A DNA stretch of 64,000 nucleotides from Rhynchospora pubera (taxonomy: Eukaryota; Streptophyta; Magnoliopsida; Poales; Cyperaceae): positions 18,586,699 to 18,650,698 of the forward strand of contig CM051459.1 in the NCBI GenBank assembly GCA_028095005.1, in the 5' to 3' direction. Shown here in pieces: positions 35,065 to 48,200 of the stretch. The position numbers and the translations under genes are program-made. Each line of letters starts with the position of its first letter. The first letter of the stretch is position 1. The notes under the pieces are model-generated. The model had not been told where the DNA came from and ran no database searches. It saw only the letters and a list, made by a program, of their open reading frames with translations.

Positions 35065-36887
35065 TGATGAAGGCTTAGAACCTAGGAATCAAATAAATTT
35101 ATAAACCTAGAGCTAACCTCACTAGTCTTTTGGAGTACAGCTTTAGGGTCGAACCCAAGGGACGGTACAATTGATTACTGGACTTATCCTTTTTCAAAAG
35201 CTAGACAAGAATATTTTGGTGGAGAAATAGTTGAAATAAATCTAAGTGCAATAAAGTAGATATTTTTGGTTGTTTTTGTCTATTAAAATAATGTAAACAA
35301 CTAAAGTAAAGTTTTTGGGTTTTCAAACAGTATAAAAAGCGTCTTAGGGTTCAGGTTTCACCTCGGTTTGGACTCTAAAACACAGAACTTATCACTTTCG
35401 TGCATCAAACAGTGTTTTTCAAGCGTATACCGCTCTGTTCGGTTCGAACAGGAATCTGTTCGGTTCGAACAGATGGTATAAGTGTGTGGTTTTGACCTTT
35501 TTATGATACTTTATGCCTTGTGCTAGGGTTTGTTGGTCAAACCTAGATATTCTAAACCTCAGCTGTCGCTTGTTGGACTAGAAACTGGTTAAATCACAAC
35601 CTAACCTAATTAACTCGATTGGTTCACAACTTTTGGTATAGAATTCAATCAATTTAAACTTGTTTGTTGGAGTTCGTAAGGATATCTAGAGGTCTTTTGG
35701 ACTTGTCTAAAAGTTACACTTTTGATGTCAACTAATCTCCCCTTTCGGATCTACGATTTATCCCAAATACTTTATCTAAATTATCTTGATTAACCTAACT
35801 TTAGAACTTAACTAAATGTGGCCATTCATCTAGAAGTTAATTAGACTTAACCAAGCAATTTAAACAAGCAATTATAATAATTCTCAACAAAATAAATCAA
35901 CAAAACATATCATAACATATCAAGTCAAATCACAACATCCAAACCTAGTTACTACCTTACCCCTAAGACTACATAAATTTAGCCTAACATAGTACTAAAA
36001 CACACAACAAATTGCATAGAAATAACAAGATACAAGCCCGTTGAAAATAGAGAAGAAAACATAGAAGAATAAACCGAATACTCCTTTATGCTTTCGAACT
36101 ATGATCTCTAGGCAGTGGTGTGTTGCAAGATGGTCACCAAACTCGTCTCCTTGCTGCCGTTGCTTCAAAGGACCAAGCTTTGATGATCTCCAATGGTGGA
36201 AGAGAGAAAAATGCCTATGGAAAGTGGAATTTGTGGTATGGAAGGTTGTCTGCCTTTCCTTCAGGTCTAGAGGTGTATATATGGATGTCCCAGGTCGCAA
36301 GGATGGAAGGCTAGGGCACCAGGGCGCAAGAAATTGCCATTTCCATCAGTTTCTATGTAAAAAATATTGCCTTATGTGATATGGCGGCACCCTGGTCAAA
36401 CCGAACAGGTGTGCAGTCGAACCGAACAGGAGAGAGAAAGGACAGCTGCACAAGTCTGCTGTTGTGATGCCCAGTCGGATCGAACAGGCTTGTGGTCGGG
36501 TCGACCAGGAGAGAGAAAATGACGCCTGGCTGCCATAGGTACTGGTCGGATCGAACAGACTTGTGGTCGGGTCGACCAGGAGAGAGAAAATGACGCCTGA
36601 CTGCCATAGGTGCTGGTCGGATCGACCAGATGATTATTCGGGTCGACCAGGAGAGAGAAAAGAGCCTCCAATGCTAGGAATGAGTCGTCTAGCGTGCGTG
36701 CTATATCGGGAATCCATCTATATGCTCCAAAATCATCAGAAATCATAAAAGTCCTGTAAAATGAGAGAAGAAACGACGGTAGAGCCAATTCCTTGGAAAT
36801 CATAGCAATCTATTGAATAATTCAATGGTTTGAGTGTTATTTGAGTGCCAAGTACGGTCCAAATGCCTACAAATAATGACGATATCA
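35065..36887 (-). repeat. 5' LTR of the gypsy element (1823 bp)
   Basis: TG...CA ends (plus-strand TGATGAAGG to ATATCA). It carries several CTG(G/T)TCG palindromes, mostly as pairs: near 35433-35473, 36397-36430, 36470-36509, 36541-36580 and 36612-36650. The target duplication CTATT follows at 36888. Confidence 0.92.
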
Positions 36888-36892
36888 CTATT

Positions 36893-37671
36893 GAAGCATG
36901 TGTTCGTGATTGACAATATAAACAACAATTAAGGTGATATATTTAAAAAAAAAAATTAATTACGGTCATTGTTGCTCCTCGACAACTGCTATAAAAGTAC
37001 AATTAAAATCTATAACAATTTACCATTTACAGATATATATTCTTCGAAAAAATACTATTAATTAATTCATATTTAAAAAAATAAATTTAATTTTCTTATC
37101 ATATTATAGTACTTGAAAGTTGCAAAAATTTAAAACTTAGCATTAAGGATCATTTTCAAGATTCATCATTTTTCCAAATACTTAGAAACACATTTTTCTT
37201 TTTCTGCCTCTCATTCCGTCATCTCCTAGCAGTTATTAATGCATTTTTATTTTTTTTTGTCTCTTATCCCATCATCCCCTTGAATACTCATTAATTACTC
37301 ATTAATTATCCAGCGTTAGGAGATGAGGATAGAACATTATTTTAAAAAAAAAGACAATTAATATTTTCTTCACTGGACATAACGTGATTTCCAAACAAAA
37401 TTTACAGAATAATTAATATATTAAATAAAATAATTATATATATTAACTAAAACAATTACTATATTAACTAGAACAATTGTTATATTTGCTAGAACATTTG
37501 TTATATTAACTAGAACAGTTAAAACTCATAAAAAAAGCGTCTGAGGATGATGAAATGAGAGAAAAAAAGGAAAATACGTTAATTAGGGCACTGGATTTAA
37601 TGAGATAATTAATGAGGTGCGGTTGGGATGAGAGATGAGATATATAATTATTAACGTATTTTTAAAAAAAA
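36893..37671. other. AT-rich sequence with inverted minisatellite copy
   Basis: No gene. 37430-37515 holds about four units of TTAACTAGAACAATTGTTAT, the inverse of the array at 26897-27185. Nearby ATTAACGTATTTTTAAAAA (37650) matches sequence at 27302. The two flanks of the gypsy element therefore carry related repeat elements in opposite orientation. Confidence 0.55.
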
Positions 37672-38113
37672 CTAGGTGGGGAAGCGCGGCTTCGCCGCGC
37701 CTTAGTGAATTTTTTATATTTCAATTTTAAGAACCACTAAACAATTTGTCATTAAGTCTAAATTATGTGCAGCAAAAGCATCATACATGAGCTGCTTAGC
37801 ATCCATATACATTGAATTAAAAAATATATATATAAACAATTGAAGAGACTCAAATATAGCCACCGTACACTATTTTGATCAATATTCATAAACATATCAA
37901 TTCCTTCAGACAAAAAGCGAGGTAAAATTTTAGAAGTGGTGCCACAATCCAGGATTAGTTAATAAATATATTTTTATTTCCTTGATGGATTAGTTAATCT
38001 GGAAAATTGATTTTTTGAAAAGAATATCCAAACATCTTACATTTGTATTATGGGCCTCATGTGAGTATTCGCCACTCTGATATTTGTCCAGATGCATAAC
38101 TTAATTTTATAGC

Positions 38114-38300
38114 GCTCCGTTTGGATGGCTTCTTCCAAGAATAAGGAATAAAGAATAACCACTTTTTACCAATAAATTTATTTCTAACCATCCAAACTCT
38201 TCACAAAAGTTACACACTTCCCAATAAATTTACCCCTTCCCAATAAATTTCTTCCCTTTTTCCTTCTTCCTACCTTATTCTCAACGCATCCAAACGGAGC
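38114..38300. mobile_element. Short MITE-like element (187 bp)
   Basis: Perfect 14-bp terminal inverted repeats GCTCCGTTTGGATG (38114-38127) and CATCCAAACGGAGC (38287-38300). A related sequence lies at 59524-59618, where it is cut by the Athila-like LTR. No target duplication is obvious. Confidence 0.65.
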
Positions 38301-41300
38301 CTAGAAGTAGAGTCCTACTCTCGCATAAGAAACCATAATATATTTATAGAAGTATATATGACATAATCAAGTTCCAACAAAATATGAAACGTCAAATAGC
38401 AAAATCAAGACAAATCTCACAAATGCATTACAGGCTCTTTTAAGTAATCTCATTGTGTTGCTAATCACTGCATATATTTTCTTCAGATAAAAACACTCAT
38501 GCGTAAAATAAAAGTAGCAAAGAGTTTCCATCTCATCCAGATAAGAAAACTGATACCGTCCGTAGATCTACTTCATAGGTGCAGGTTTTACTGTAAAAGA
38601 ACAAACATTGATAAACATGATAGAAGTAATATATCAATTTTTAATCAATATCCAAGTTCTCCAAATTAAATAAATATCTACAAAATTGGTAATTCAATCT
38701 GTACATGACATTGGCCAGATAAGAAAACTATTATATAATTTTATTTATATGAAAAGAATATACAAATCATAGGATAATCCAATACAAATAAATGGATGGT
38801 TCAGGTCATGTACCTTTCAAAATTACATATTCGTTAATCCTTCCATAGTTTATGATCAGTTTCATAACCTACACCAAAAGTGGTATTAAGTCAGCCAGAT
38901 TCATTTTCACAAAAAAAAAATAAACTAAATGTATCAACTACTTTGTAATTACTTTATAAGAAGCATTTGACTGCCACATTCTGATTTATAAAGTCATCAC
39001 TCTCAGTATACTACTCAATAGAAGTGGCTGTTTGAGAACTCCCAAGAAACTCATCTTGATTGATTAAAGAAACCATCTTTTGGTCATCCTATACCTCAAT
39101 ATTAGAGTGAGTTCTTTTTATTAGTCAAATTTCCCTATAAGTCCATAATTCATTTATTCTATTCCTGTTGCTACTTGGGACTGCTATGTTAATACGTTGC
39201 CTTGCCAAAAAAAAAAAAAAAGAAAGAGAACACAATAAAACATATCAAATTTCATGCAAATGGACTTTACATAGATATGATATTTAATTTAATCAATGGA
39301 TTTGAGTAGGTACCCAAAGGTGTTGTGCAAACCAAAAACAAATTTAAAAAACTTAAAGTGACATTTATTTCTCTATTAGACCGAGACATTAAACAGGATG
39401 GACACTTCTTCAAAATGAATTTAAGCAATTAAGTGCAACTTTTTTTTGTTACACTAATCTAGATCAATATTTTGATGAAATACTAAAATATTTTCAACTT
39501 AATAGATGGCTTCTACTAAAATATTTAGCAAATCATACCTTAACAAAAGATACATTAATACAACTGTAAGCTAAATGTTTACTTTGAAATAGATTTTAAC
39601 ATATTCAATATATTTTTTTTCAATTGGTTGAATTATCAAGAACAGATTTAGAAACTCAATGAATGAGGTATTCATGTATAGATTTGATAATATAGAGAGA
39701 GGCTGATGGCTATTGATGGCTCTGAAGGAAAGAAAACTTACATCTTTACCAGCGGTCAAGACAATCGTGCTCATAGACTCTCAGCCGGACTGGCACGTGA
39801 GTTGCAAACTTACATCATCAAGTGAAGCACTTTTTGAAACTATAACACATTTTCAATTTTTCCAAGTACAGTCGATAGGCAATCATGAAAAACAATGCTT
39901 CATACATGTATAAACGTGTATATATCAGCAAAATGAAACACTAATAGGGGCTCAAAGGCCAAGTTCGAAAATCTCATAACAGTAAGGTTCTCAATCAGAT
40001 CTTTCCCCAAAAGATGGTCTATTCTGAATTAATTGTAAAAAAATCATAGGTGAAAAGAAAGAAAATTTAAAAAACAAAAGATTAAAGAAGAGATGTACCT
40101 GTAAATTTGGCTTTCAAACCCACCCATGTTAGCTCTGCGGCCACAACAGCTGCCCTTGTAGTGAAATCCTCGAATGGTAACCATGGGTTTTGGAGTTGAG
40201 CGGCAAATTTGGGATAAGCAACTCCTCCTTCCTTCCTTCGTTTTCCATTATGTTGTTTAATAAGTTCTATTGTACATCATGATCAGGCCACTTGAAAATC
40301 TCTCTCTTTTTTTTTATATAGGCAGATACCATGAGTATACAGATTGAAATCAAAGTCTAGACTAATGCCCCAGCTGTGCTTAACTAAGTTAAAAAAACAG
40401 AATTTATTTAATAAGTTTCACTTGACATATTAATGTAATGCAATGCTCGACACTTTTCTATTTGGTCCTTGTATTTTTGATGAATTACCAGCTCCATTAC
40501 AAAGCAAATTAGCAAAATGACACATATTCTTGATGACTATATAAAAGTTAAAATTGCATTCTTTTTTTCCTAACTATTGTTGTTCATATTTACTTCAGTT
40601 TTCATTGCTTCATGAGATGCAACAGTGAGTGCCATAACTTTAACATAATAAGTATCTTAATTTAATACACTACACCTCATACTATGATGTCAGCATATGG
40701 TTAACACTTTACACTTTTGCCCTTCAGATTGTCAAAGTACTATGAACAATAAAAGATTAAACCTACTGCAATTAAATTTCAGAGAGATGAAAAAGGCAAA
40801 GAATGGAAAATAGAAAATGGAAACAAATATTCAGTACTTTATGCGTTCACACCTTTTTATGCCTTGAGTGTTCAAAATGTGATATCCTAGCTGTATATTC
40901 CTTTATTATGAAATAATTTTAGAAAGAATCTCCTATGGTCGTGTAAACTGAAAGAAGATCAATCAATGTTTCTATGTTTCTATGTTTCTAGTGCTATGAC
41001 ATTTTATTAACAGACTCCTACTGTTTTATTTTATTATCAATCGCTATGAGGAAGCAAGAAAGATGCATTCTCACCTTTGTCTAGAATCACATTGGTGACA
41101 TATTTATTCTAAAGAACAACGTTCACAGAAGCGTATTCACAGAGAATTAAGTTCAAAAGTAAAAATTGTTTCACACCTGGACCAAGGTCTCCATGATCTT
41201 CACAGAAACAGCGTTCACATGTCCACCAGCGCTGACCTGGCACACCTCACGATCAAAGTACTTCTTGAGCGAGCGGCTCTAATTCTTCGGCTCAGAGGAC

Positions 41301-41385
41301 AATTTCATTGCTTTGGTCCCTGCTCTCTCTCGGACGGTGGCCCATAAGATACGGATTGGAGCTGTTGGGTTGGGGGAAGTCAACG

Positions 41386-41411
41386 GAGGAGGAGGAGGAG
41401 GAGGAGGAGGG
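41386..41411. repeat. (GGA)n microsatellite
   Basis: Eight or so GGA/GAG triplets inside the GC-richer right part of the candidate Helitron. They would read as poly-Ser on the minus strand or poly-Glu on the plus strand. Confidence 0.85.
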
Positions 41412-41679
41412 GTTGGCGGAGAAGAGGCTGGGGGTGATGCAGGCTGTCGGACGGAGAAGAAGGCGGCAGCGATTTGTTGAAGGAGAGAGGAAAGAGAGGC
41501 GGTAGCGTTTTTTTGTTTTCCTTCTGTCGTCGAAGGGGAGAGAATAGAGGTGAACGATGGAAAGAGGAGAAATAATTGAATCGCTGATCAAACGGATCGG
41601 ATCGATCGATCTGCGAAAAAAAATTGGACGGCTAAGATTAATTTCGGAAAGAGGCTAATTAATACTATAGATTAGAATT

Positions 41680-42218
41680 AAATGGAAATAAATTAAATGT
41701 TGGAAGATGCATTGTTCACGAGATAAATAGAGACGATAGAACGTTGGATGATGCTAAGCAACTCTGTAACATTATTACTGTTCTGCGCACTAAGCCTAGA
41801 AATACGATGTAGAGCTTTGCAATTAAAGCGTTTTTTCTGAAAAAGCGAGAGGGTCACGACTCACGAATCACAAGTCACGACGCATAAGCTTCAAAAAAAA
41901 AAAAGAAAAGAAAAAAAAAAGAAGGATAACTTGAAAGAATACCGAGTGATTTCTCCGAAGACCGAGTCATGGAGACGACCCAGCTACTCAATAAAAGAAG
42001 TAAACTGTTGCACTTCCATCCAATTTCCTCCATTCTCAAGTCTCAATCAGTTTATCTGGCAAACGAGAGGCAAAATCAGGCTTACAATGCAGAGAAATTT
42101 CCTCCTTTCCATTTTCCTCTTGCCATTTCAACCTTTTTGACTTTTCAGAGCTACCCACTTCCTTCTAAGTTTGTTCCTACTCAAGCAAGGAGGAGCTCAT
42201 AGTGAAGAATCTGGAGAT
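41680..42218 (+). promoter_or_regulatory. Upstream region of gene C
   Basis: Between the candidate Helitron and the gene C ATG. It has an A-rich run at 41891-41921 and CT-rich sequence around 42090-42175, consistent with promoter and 5' UTR. No separate gene is supported. Confidence 0.35.
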
Positions 42219-45200
42219 ATGGAGGGAAGTCTCTGGTTAGACGCAACCAATGCAGAATGGAGGCCTCCAGCCGAGAACATTGTGCTTGTTGCGTTGCCAG
42301 AGAACTTTGATGAGGGAAAATCTACCTTGAGTTGGGCTCTCAACTACTTCTCAGGGAATGATTCGGTCTGGTTCGCCATAACCCATGTGTATACATCAAT
42401 CAAGATGATTCCTTTTAGTAAGTATAAAGCTTATTGAGTTTAATTCGGTCTCCAATTTTAGTTTGGGTGTTTGCTAATAGCTGTACTTGTTTGAATCTGA
42501 ATTTAGTGGGTATGGAGATTGACACGAACCATCTAGGGAAGGAATATGTTGATGCGTACAGGAAGCTTGAGAGGGAAAGGTTGGATGAAATTTTGATCAA
42601 GTACTTATCTCAGTGTCAACAAACACTCAAGGTTTGTTGCCTCTTTCTTTCTTTTTAATTATCTCAAAGATGGTATGTTGGTAACTAAATGGATATTAAG
42701 GACATTACAATGTAGCATCAGTGCAGAGTTTAAGAGCTTCTAGTAGGTGTATTCCCTTCCTAGGTAATATAAACAAGGTACTTTTACAATCCACACAATT
42801 GAATGATTGCATAGAAGTTGAATTTTTGGGAATCTAGACCCAAAGCAGTGCTTTCCCTTATATTGTTTAGTTTTTCCTGTTCTTTTAAAGTAGTTAATAA
42901 GATAAAGCTTGATAATGTTTCCTTTTACTTTTTCCTAGCTGAAATGTTTGAAGCTATTAGTTGAGGCAGAAGATACGTTTGAAGGACTTCTCGACATCAT
43001 TCGCACTCATGATATTTCAAAAGTAATTGTGGGGAAAGTGAAAGAGAGGTATTATTTGCATGTTCAATACTGATTCTTTTGTTATTTGTATATAGTTATA
43101 GGCTTTCTGTTAATGAAAGTCTTCAATTGCAGTCGACCAGCACTGTTGAAGGGAGTAAAAAGATTGACGAGAGAGGTCAAACCATCATGCAATCTTTGGT
43201 TTTTCTACAATGGAAAACTGATATTCACTAGGTATATTCAATTTTTTATTCTGTTGAATGATTTTATGAAGCCTGAAGACGACAACAACAACAACAACTA
43301 AGCCTTTTGTCCCAAACAAGTTAGGGTAGGCATATAAAATAAACTAAGCCTTAAGAGAACATATAAAAATTTAATCCTCCATGTTCTTTTCATCTGAATT
43401 GTAAACACATACTTAACTACTGGATTACTCTCCTGTTTCAAATAAACTGCATTCTTCTCCACATATATTGTTTTGATACAGCACACTGAGATGGGAATAT
43501 TTCCTGCACAGGTCCATTAATTGAATCACCTAGAACCTAATCACGAGCATAGTACTAAAATTCATAGTTTCGGGCTTTGCCACCCATCCTTCAAAAAAAA
43601 ATTCATAGTTTCGGCTAGATTCAATTATATTCGAGTCCACAACCAAAACTGTTTAGATAAATTTGAGTAAATCAGTGACCACTGTTTTGATTAAAGCATC
43701 AACATTCTTCCACATAATTGAAGGGCTGAAGTGCACTTTGATAGCAATTTCTATGGAGCAAAATCCAGAAAATGGTAATGGGCTAATAGCTTCTATTGCC
43801 ATTTTCTGGATTTGGCTCCACAGAAGCAGCTGTTATCATTTTTCTGGATTTGGTTCCACAGAAATTGCTACCAAAGTGTACTTCAAATAGTTGAGATAGA
43901 AACACGGTTGAGACTAAATACCCATATGCATTGTTCCTGAGAGTGTGGTGTAGTATATCAATCAAATTGTATCAAAGTGGGGCTTATGTCCCTTCATTAA
44001 TTCTTCTACATGCACATGTACGTAGGACTCCTCATAACAATGGTGAAGCATCCACCTCATCAAGTGCTGGAAATAGGGAGAACTTTGAAATGAATGATGA
44101 TGAAGAGGTGCTTGCTTTTTTATCTCTCTTTACTCTTTGCTTTATTGAAATGTGCTTCAAGTGAATTTGTTACATACTTTCTCTGGAAACTGTTAGCTTG
44201 GATTTTGTGTATATGTATCTTAAATAAGCAAAATTGGATATAACCCCCTCTAATCTTCTCTAACCGGATATAGCCCCCACTAATCTTGAAAATCGGATAT
44301 AACCCCCTCCAATCATGTCTATTAAGGATATAACCCCTTTTATTAGTTTCGACTATTTTTGAATTTAAATAAATCAGCAGAATACAAATTCTTACCAAAC
44401 TACCCCTCCTCCTGTACCTCCTGAACGTTTCACCTTCCTTTTTGCTTCATGAAGGTTCAAAGGTAATATTCAACCCAAAATTTACTTCTACTTTTAAGTA
44501 TCAATTTGGATTCTGAAATTGATCACAACATCTCAAATCTTTATGAAATCTTTATCTGGTGTTGATATCCTATTAGAATTTCAGTTGTCTTTTCCTAAAC
44601 TTACAATTTAGAACGAGTAAAATTTCTTTCATTCGGCAGCTTTCAGTCACTGCCGCTGCAACCAACATCATAACAATGTTTTGTGACTAATAGGTGCATG
44701 TTTTGATGACTAAAATTAGGTTTATGATTATCACCAATTCTAATTCCTAGGTTCCAATAGATTAGTATTACATGCCAGGATATCATTAGTCTTATGTCCA
44801 TTAGGGGCTTCAGTTGCTTTCAATGCATTTTATTACAAGTTGCCCTCCATGCCATATATAGAAAGAATATAAAATACAATTTTTGCAATGAATTTTTAAA
44901 GAAATATTGACGGAAAACTGATGTAGTGAATAAATTAGTCAAATAGTGTTTTGAGGTTAGAAAAGAGAAGGTGAAATGTTCTTTCGAGGAGGAAGGAAAG
45001 AATGAGAGTAGTCTGGTCAGTATTTTTATGGTTTTAATTTTTTAAATGTAAAAATAGTTGAAACTAATAAAAGGGGTTATATCCTTAATAGACATGATTA
45101 GAGGGGGTTATATCCAATTTTTAAGATTAGAGGGGGTTATATCCAATTTTGCCTTGAAAATATCCTAAATCAATGAATTTTTCTTAATTATCCTTTCATA

Positions 45201-48200
45201 ATCAAACATTATTGCAGCTTTGAGTGATTTCAAGGAGTCTTCATCAATCACCAGAAAGAACGTTTACCTTTCAAAAGTGCAGTTTTTAATTGATCTGTGT
45301 CATAAGTGTGGGAACCACATTATCTTTTACCTTTTTTTTGTCAGTCCCAGTATGAATAATCCAGTAGTCGATTGGGACGACTAGTATTGCTTTAGTTATC
45401 TTAGACTACTGGTACATTTGATCTAACTTTTATACCTATTAATGATAATTGTAGGGACAAATAGAGCTGGGTGCTGATCCATACGAGAACATCAGAGAAA
45501 AAGCTTTTGATGTGTTTATCAGACACCAAAATGCTGAGAAAGAAGTGTTTTGGGGCTGGCAGAAAGCAATGCTTTTAACAGTAATAATCTTTCATAGAGT
45601 TCCTTTAGAAGTTCACAATGGGGGTTTCATAGGAATGCCTTTAAAGTTCACAACTGCAGTTCGTTTCTGTGTCAGTTTCATAGCAACCCCTTAAAGGTTG
45701 GGTGTATGTATCCACATAAAAGTGCATGCATGCATAATGGATGCATTTATCTTGCAAGAACAAATTCACACAATAGTATTACCTAAAAAGTAATGTGAAT
45801 AATGATTAACATCTTTTATAAGATACATTTGTGAGTACCTATTGAGGCAGTCCTGAGAAATCATGTGCATGCACAGATTTTACCTGCACATAGAAAAAAA
45901 AAAAAAAAAAAAAATTAAAAAAAATTTTGGGGTAGAAATGAATGACCCTCTAAGCACCCTTGAATATTTATAGGTCATTCAGTCACGGTTGACCCTATTA
46001 CCCCAAACCCACATTTTTGTTTGTTTTATGTGTGTGCATTTGTGTTGGGGTGGATTGGTGGTGGTGTTGGAGTTACCAAAAGATGTTTGTAAAAGGTACT
46101 TCGGCAGTTCTTTACTTTTACAAATTATGCGTATAACTAAGCTGTATGATTTGTTGAAACGTGCACTGATATTGATTACTGTGCTGTAGGCCAAAATGTC
46201 CAGTGAGCAACATCTGAAAGATGTGCAATGGAAGAGGGACATTGAAGACTTCCTTGAGAAAGAAAAAAAAGAGAAAGATCAACTAAAACAGGAGATTGAG
46301 CAACTCATGCTAGAAAAACAACAATTAACTAGACAATGGAGCATGAACAGCAACCGAACTGATGAGGTGAACAATGAAAGGGAGAAAATGGAAAGGCGCA
46401 TATTGGAAGCTGAAATTGCTGTCAAGGACATACAATCTATATCTGCAGCAGCCCGTGATCGCAATGAGTCACTGGAAGCAGAGAAAGCTTCTTTACAACA
46501 GGAGTTGAGTAATGCAACTTCAGCCACTGAAGTATTGCAAAGTAAATTTAGTTCACTAGAACAAAGTTACAACCAACTATTGCTTGAGTTTAATATTGCG
46601 GCAAGTGAAAAGGAACAGTTGCATGATCAGAGAAAGAGAGAAACTGGGACTATGGTGCCCATGTGCACTGAGTTTCCATTTGAAGAGATAAAACGGACGA
46701 CTGAAAATTTCAGTGCTTCAAGGAAGATTGGAGAAGGTGGGTTCGGACCTGTCTACAAGGGTTTCCTGCGCAACACCATGGTCGCCATAAAGAAGTTGGA
46801 TCCTACAAGCTTACAAAGCAGTACTGAGTTTGAACAAGAGGTAAAGTATTCAGTCAAAAACACTTAACCATGATGTAAGAATTCCTCCAGAAAAAGAAAA
46901 AAAAAATTAGACAGGGAGGAAGGGAATGATAGGGAATTGAAAGGAGGGGAACTCACCTCCTTTACAGTTGGGGACACTATGTTCATTTGGAGGTTAACAG
47001 GAGGTGAAGTCCTTACCTTCCCTTTCAATTTAAAGTTGTGGACCAAATAACTAGCAATTTTTCTTGCCCTTACCTCCTCTCTCCTCTCCCTTTTTTTTTC
47101 TTTTTTATCACATTGTGACTTTTATTTTAATATTTATAGATTTCTGTTCTTGGAAAAGTGAGGCACCCGAATATCATAACCCTTATAGGATCGTGCCCAG
47201 AAGCATCGGCCCTAGTTTATGAGTACTTAGCAAATGGTAATCTCAATGATCGACTCAACTGCAGAGGTAACACTCCACCTCTTACCTGGCGACTTCGTAC
47301 AAGAATAATAGGTGAGGTCTGTTCTGCTCTAATTTTTCTCCACTCAGCAAAGCCTCATCCCATTGTCCATGGTGACCTCAAGCCAGACAACATTCTCCTT
47401 GACTCCAATTTTGTTAGCAAGATCGGTGACTTCGGCATTGCTCGTCTCCTTCGGGCCTCTAGGAGAACCTCAGCATTTCATCGCACCAATCCAAAAGGGA
47501 CAAATGGCTACATAGATCCAGAGTTTTTGACTACAGGAGAACTGACTACACAATCAGATGTTTACTCCCTTGGGATCATAATACTCCAACTCTTGACAGG
47601 GAAACCAGTGTTGAAAATTGCACAATATGTGGAGGCAGCGTCTGATGAAGACTTGATGACTATGATTGACCTATCAGCTGGGTCATGGCCTTTTGTCCAT
47701 GCCAGGAAGTTGGCTTACATTGGTGTGAGGTGTAGTAACGTTAGTAGGAAGAATCGACCTGATCTGATTAAGGATGTGTGGCCTAGAATTGTATCATTAG
47801 CAAGGGCTGCAATGGCATCTGATTCGCCATCTTGTGAATCTATTGCAGATGAAAATCATGCACCATCATACTTCATCTGTCCCATTGTTCAGGTAAACTA
47901 GTGCAGTGTCTCTCTACATTATGCTTCTTGCTTATGATATGTCTTTTGATATTACAATCTCTTCATCTGTCTCTCTTTTTTGATAGCTCTCTCTTATTTT
48001 TACTCAAGAAGTAACAACAAAAAGTGACTATATCATCCGTTTCAGTTTACATCAACTAAGAGTCTAAGATGTAAACCTAAGGCTTTGGTGGTGTTCATTT
48101 TCAGGAGATTATGAAAGAACCTCACATGGCAGCAGATGGGTATACTTATGAATTCACAGCTATAAAAGGTTGGTTTGATGGAGGACATAATACATCTCCA

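Larger units (their letters stand above)
27953..36887 (-). mobile_element. Non-autonomous Ty3/gypsy element with a rearranged 3' end (8935 bp)
   Basis: The element reads on the minus strand: 5' LTR 36887-35065; primer binding site for Asp tRNA; gag-protease 34961-32157; noncoding 32156-30377; purine tract 30376-30363; then a scrambled 3' region 30360-27953. The same 5 bp CTATT flanks both ends (27948-27952 and 36888-36892), so the unit integrated as a whole. There is no reverse transcriptase, RNase H or integrase, so it depends on another element, as do the TR-GAG type elements of plants. Both outer ends read TGATATCG inward, meaning both are U3 ends of the LTR. Confidence 0.9.
37672..41671 (-). 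mobile_element. Candidate non-autonomous Helitron (4.0 kb)
   Basis: Read on the minus strand, the 5' end is TCTATAGTATTAATTAG at 41671, preceded by A. The 3' end is a GC hairpin (GCGCGGC, GAA loop, GCCGCGC; 37700-37684), eight bases, then CTAG ending at 37672, followed by T. TC start, hairpin, CTRR end and insertion between A and T are all expected of Helitrons. No Rep/helicase is visible. Inside are a MITE-like element and exon-like pieces on the minus strand: about 40240-40100, reading AAQLQNPWLPFEDFTTRAAV; and about 41270-41178, reading KKYFDREVCQVSAGGHVNAV, each followed by a GT donor. These could be captured gene fragments. I do not recognise the source genes. Confidence 0.55.

Noticed and set aside
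27953..36887. Two separate gypsy insertions, one inverted and nested next to the other
   Set aside because: A single pair of CTATT duplications at the outer ends, no duplication at inner junctions, and junctions within shared short homologies fit one rearranged element better.
41292..41591. Ser-rich minus-strand frame of 99 codons as a gene
   Set aside because: Low complexity around (GGA)n and no homology I recognise. It lies inside the candidate Helitron, so at best it is a captured fragment.
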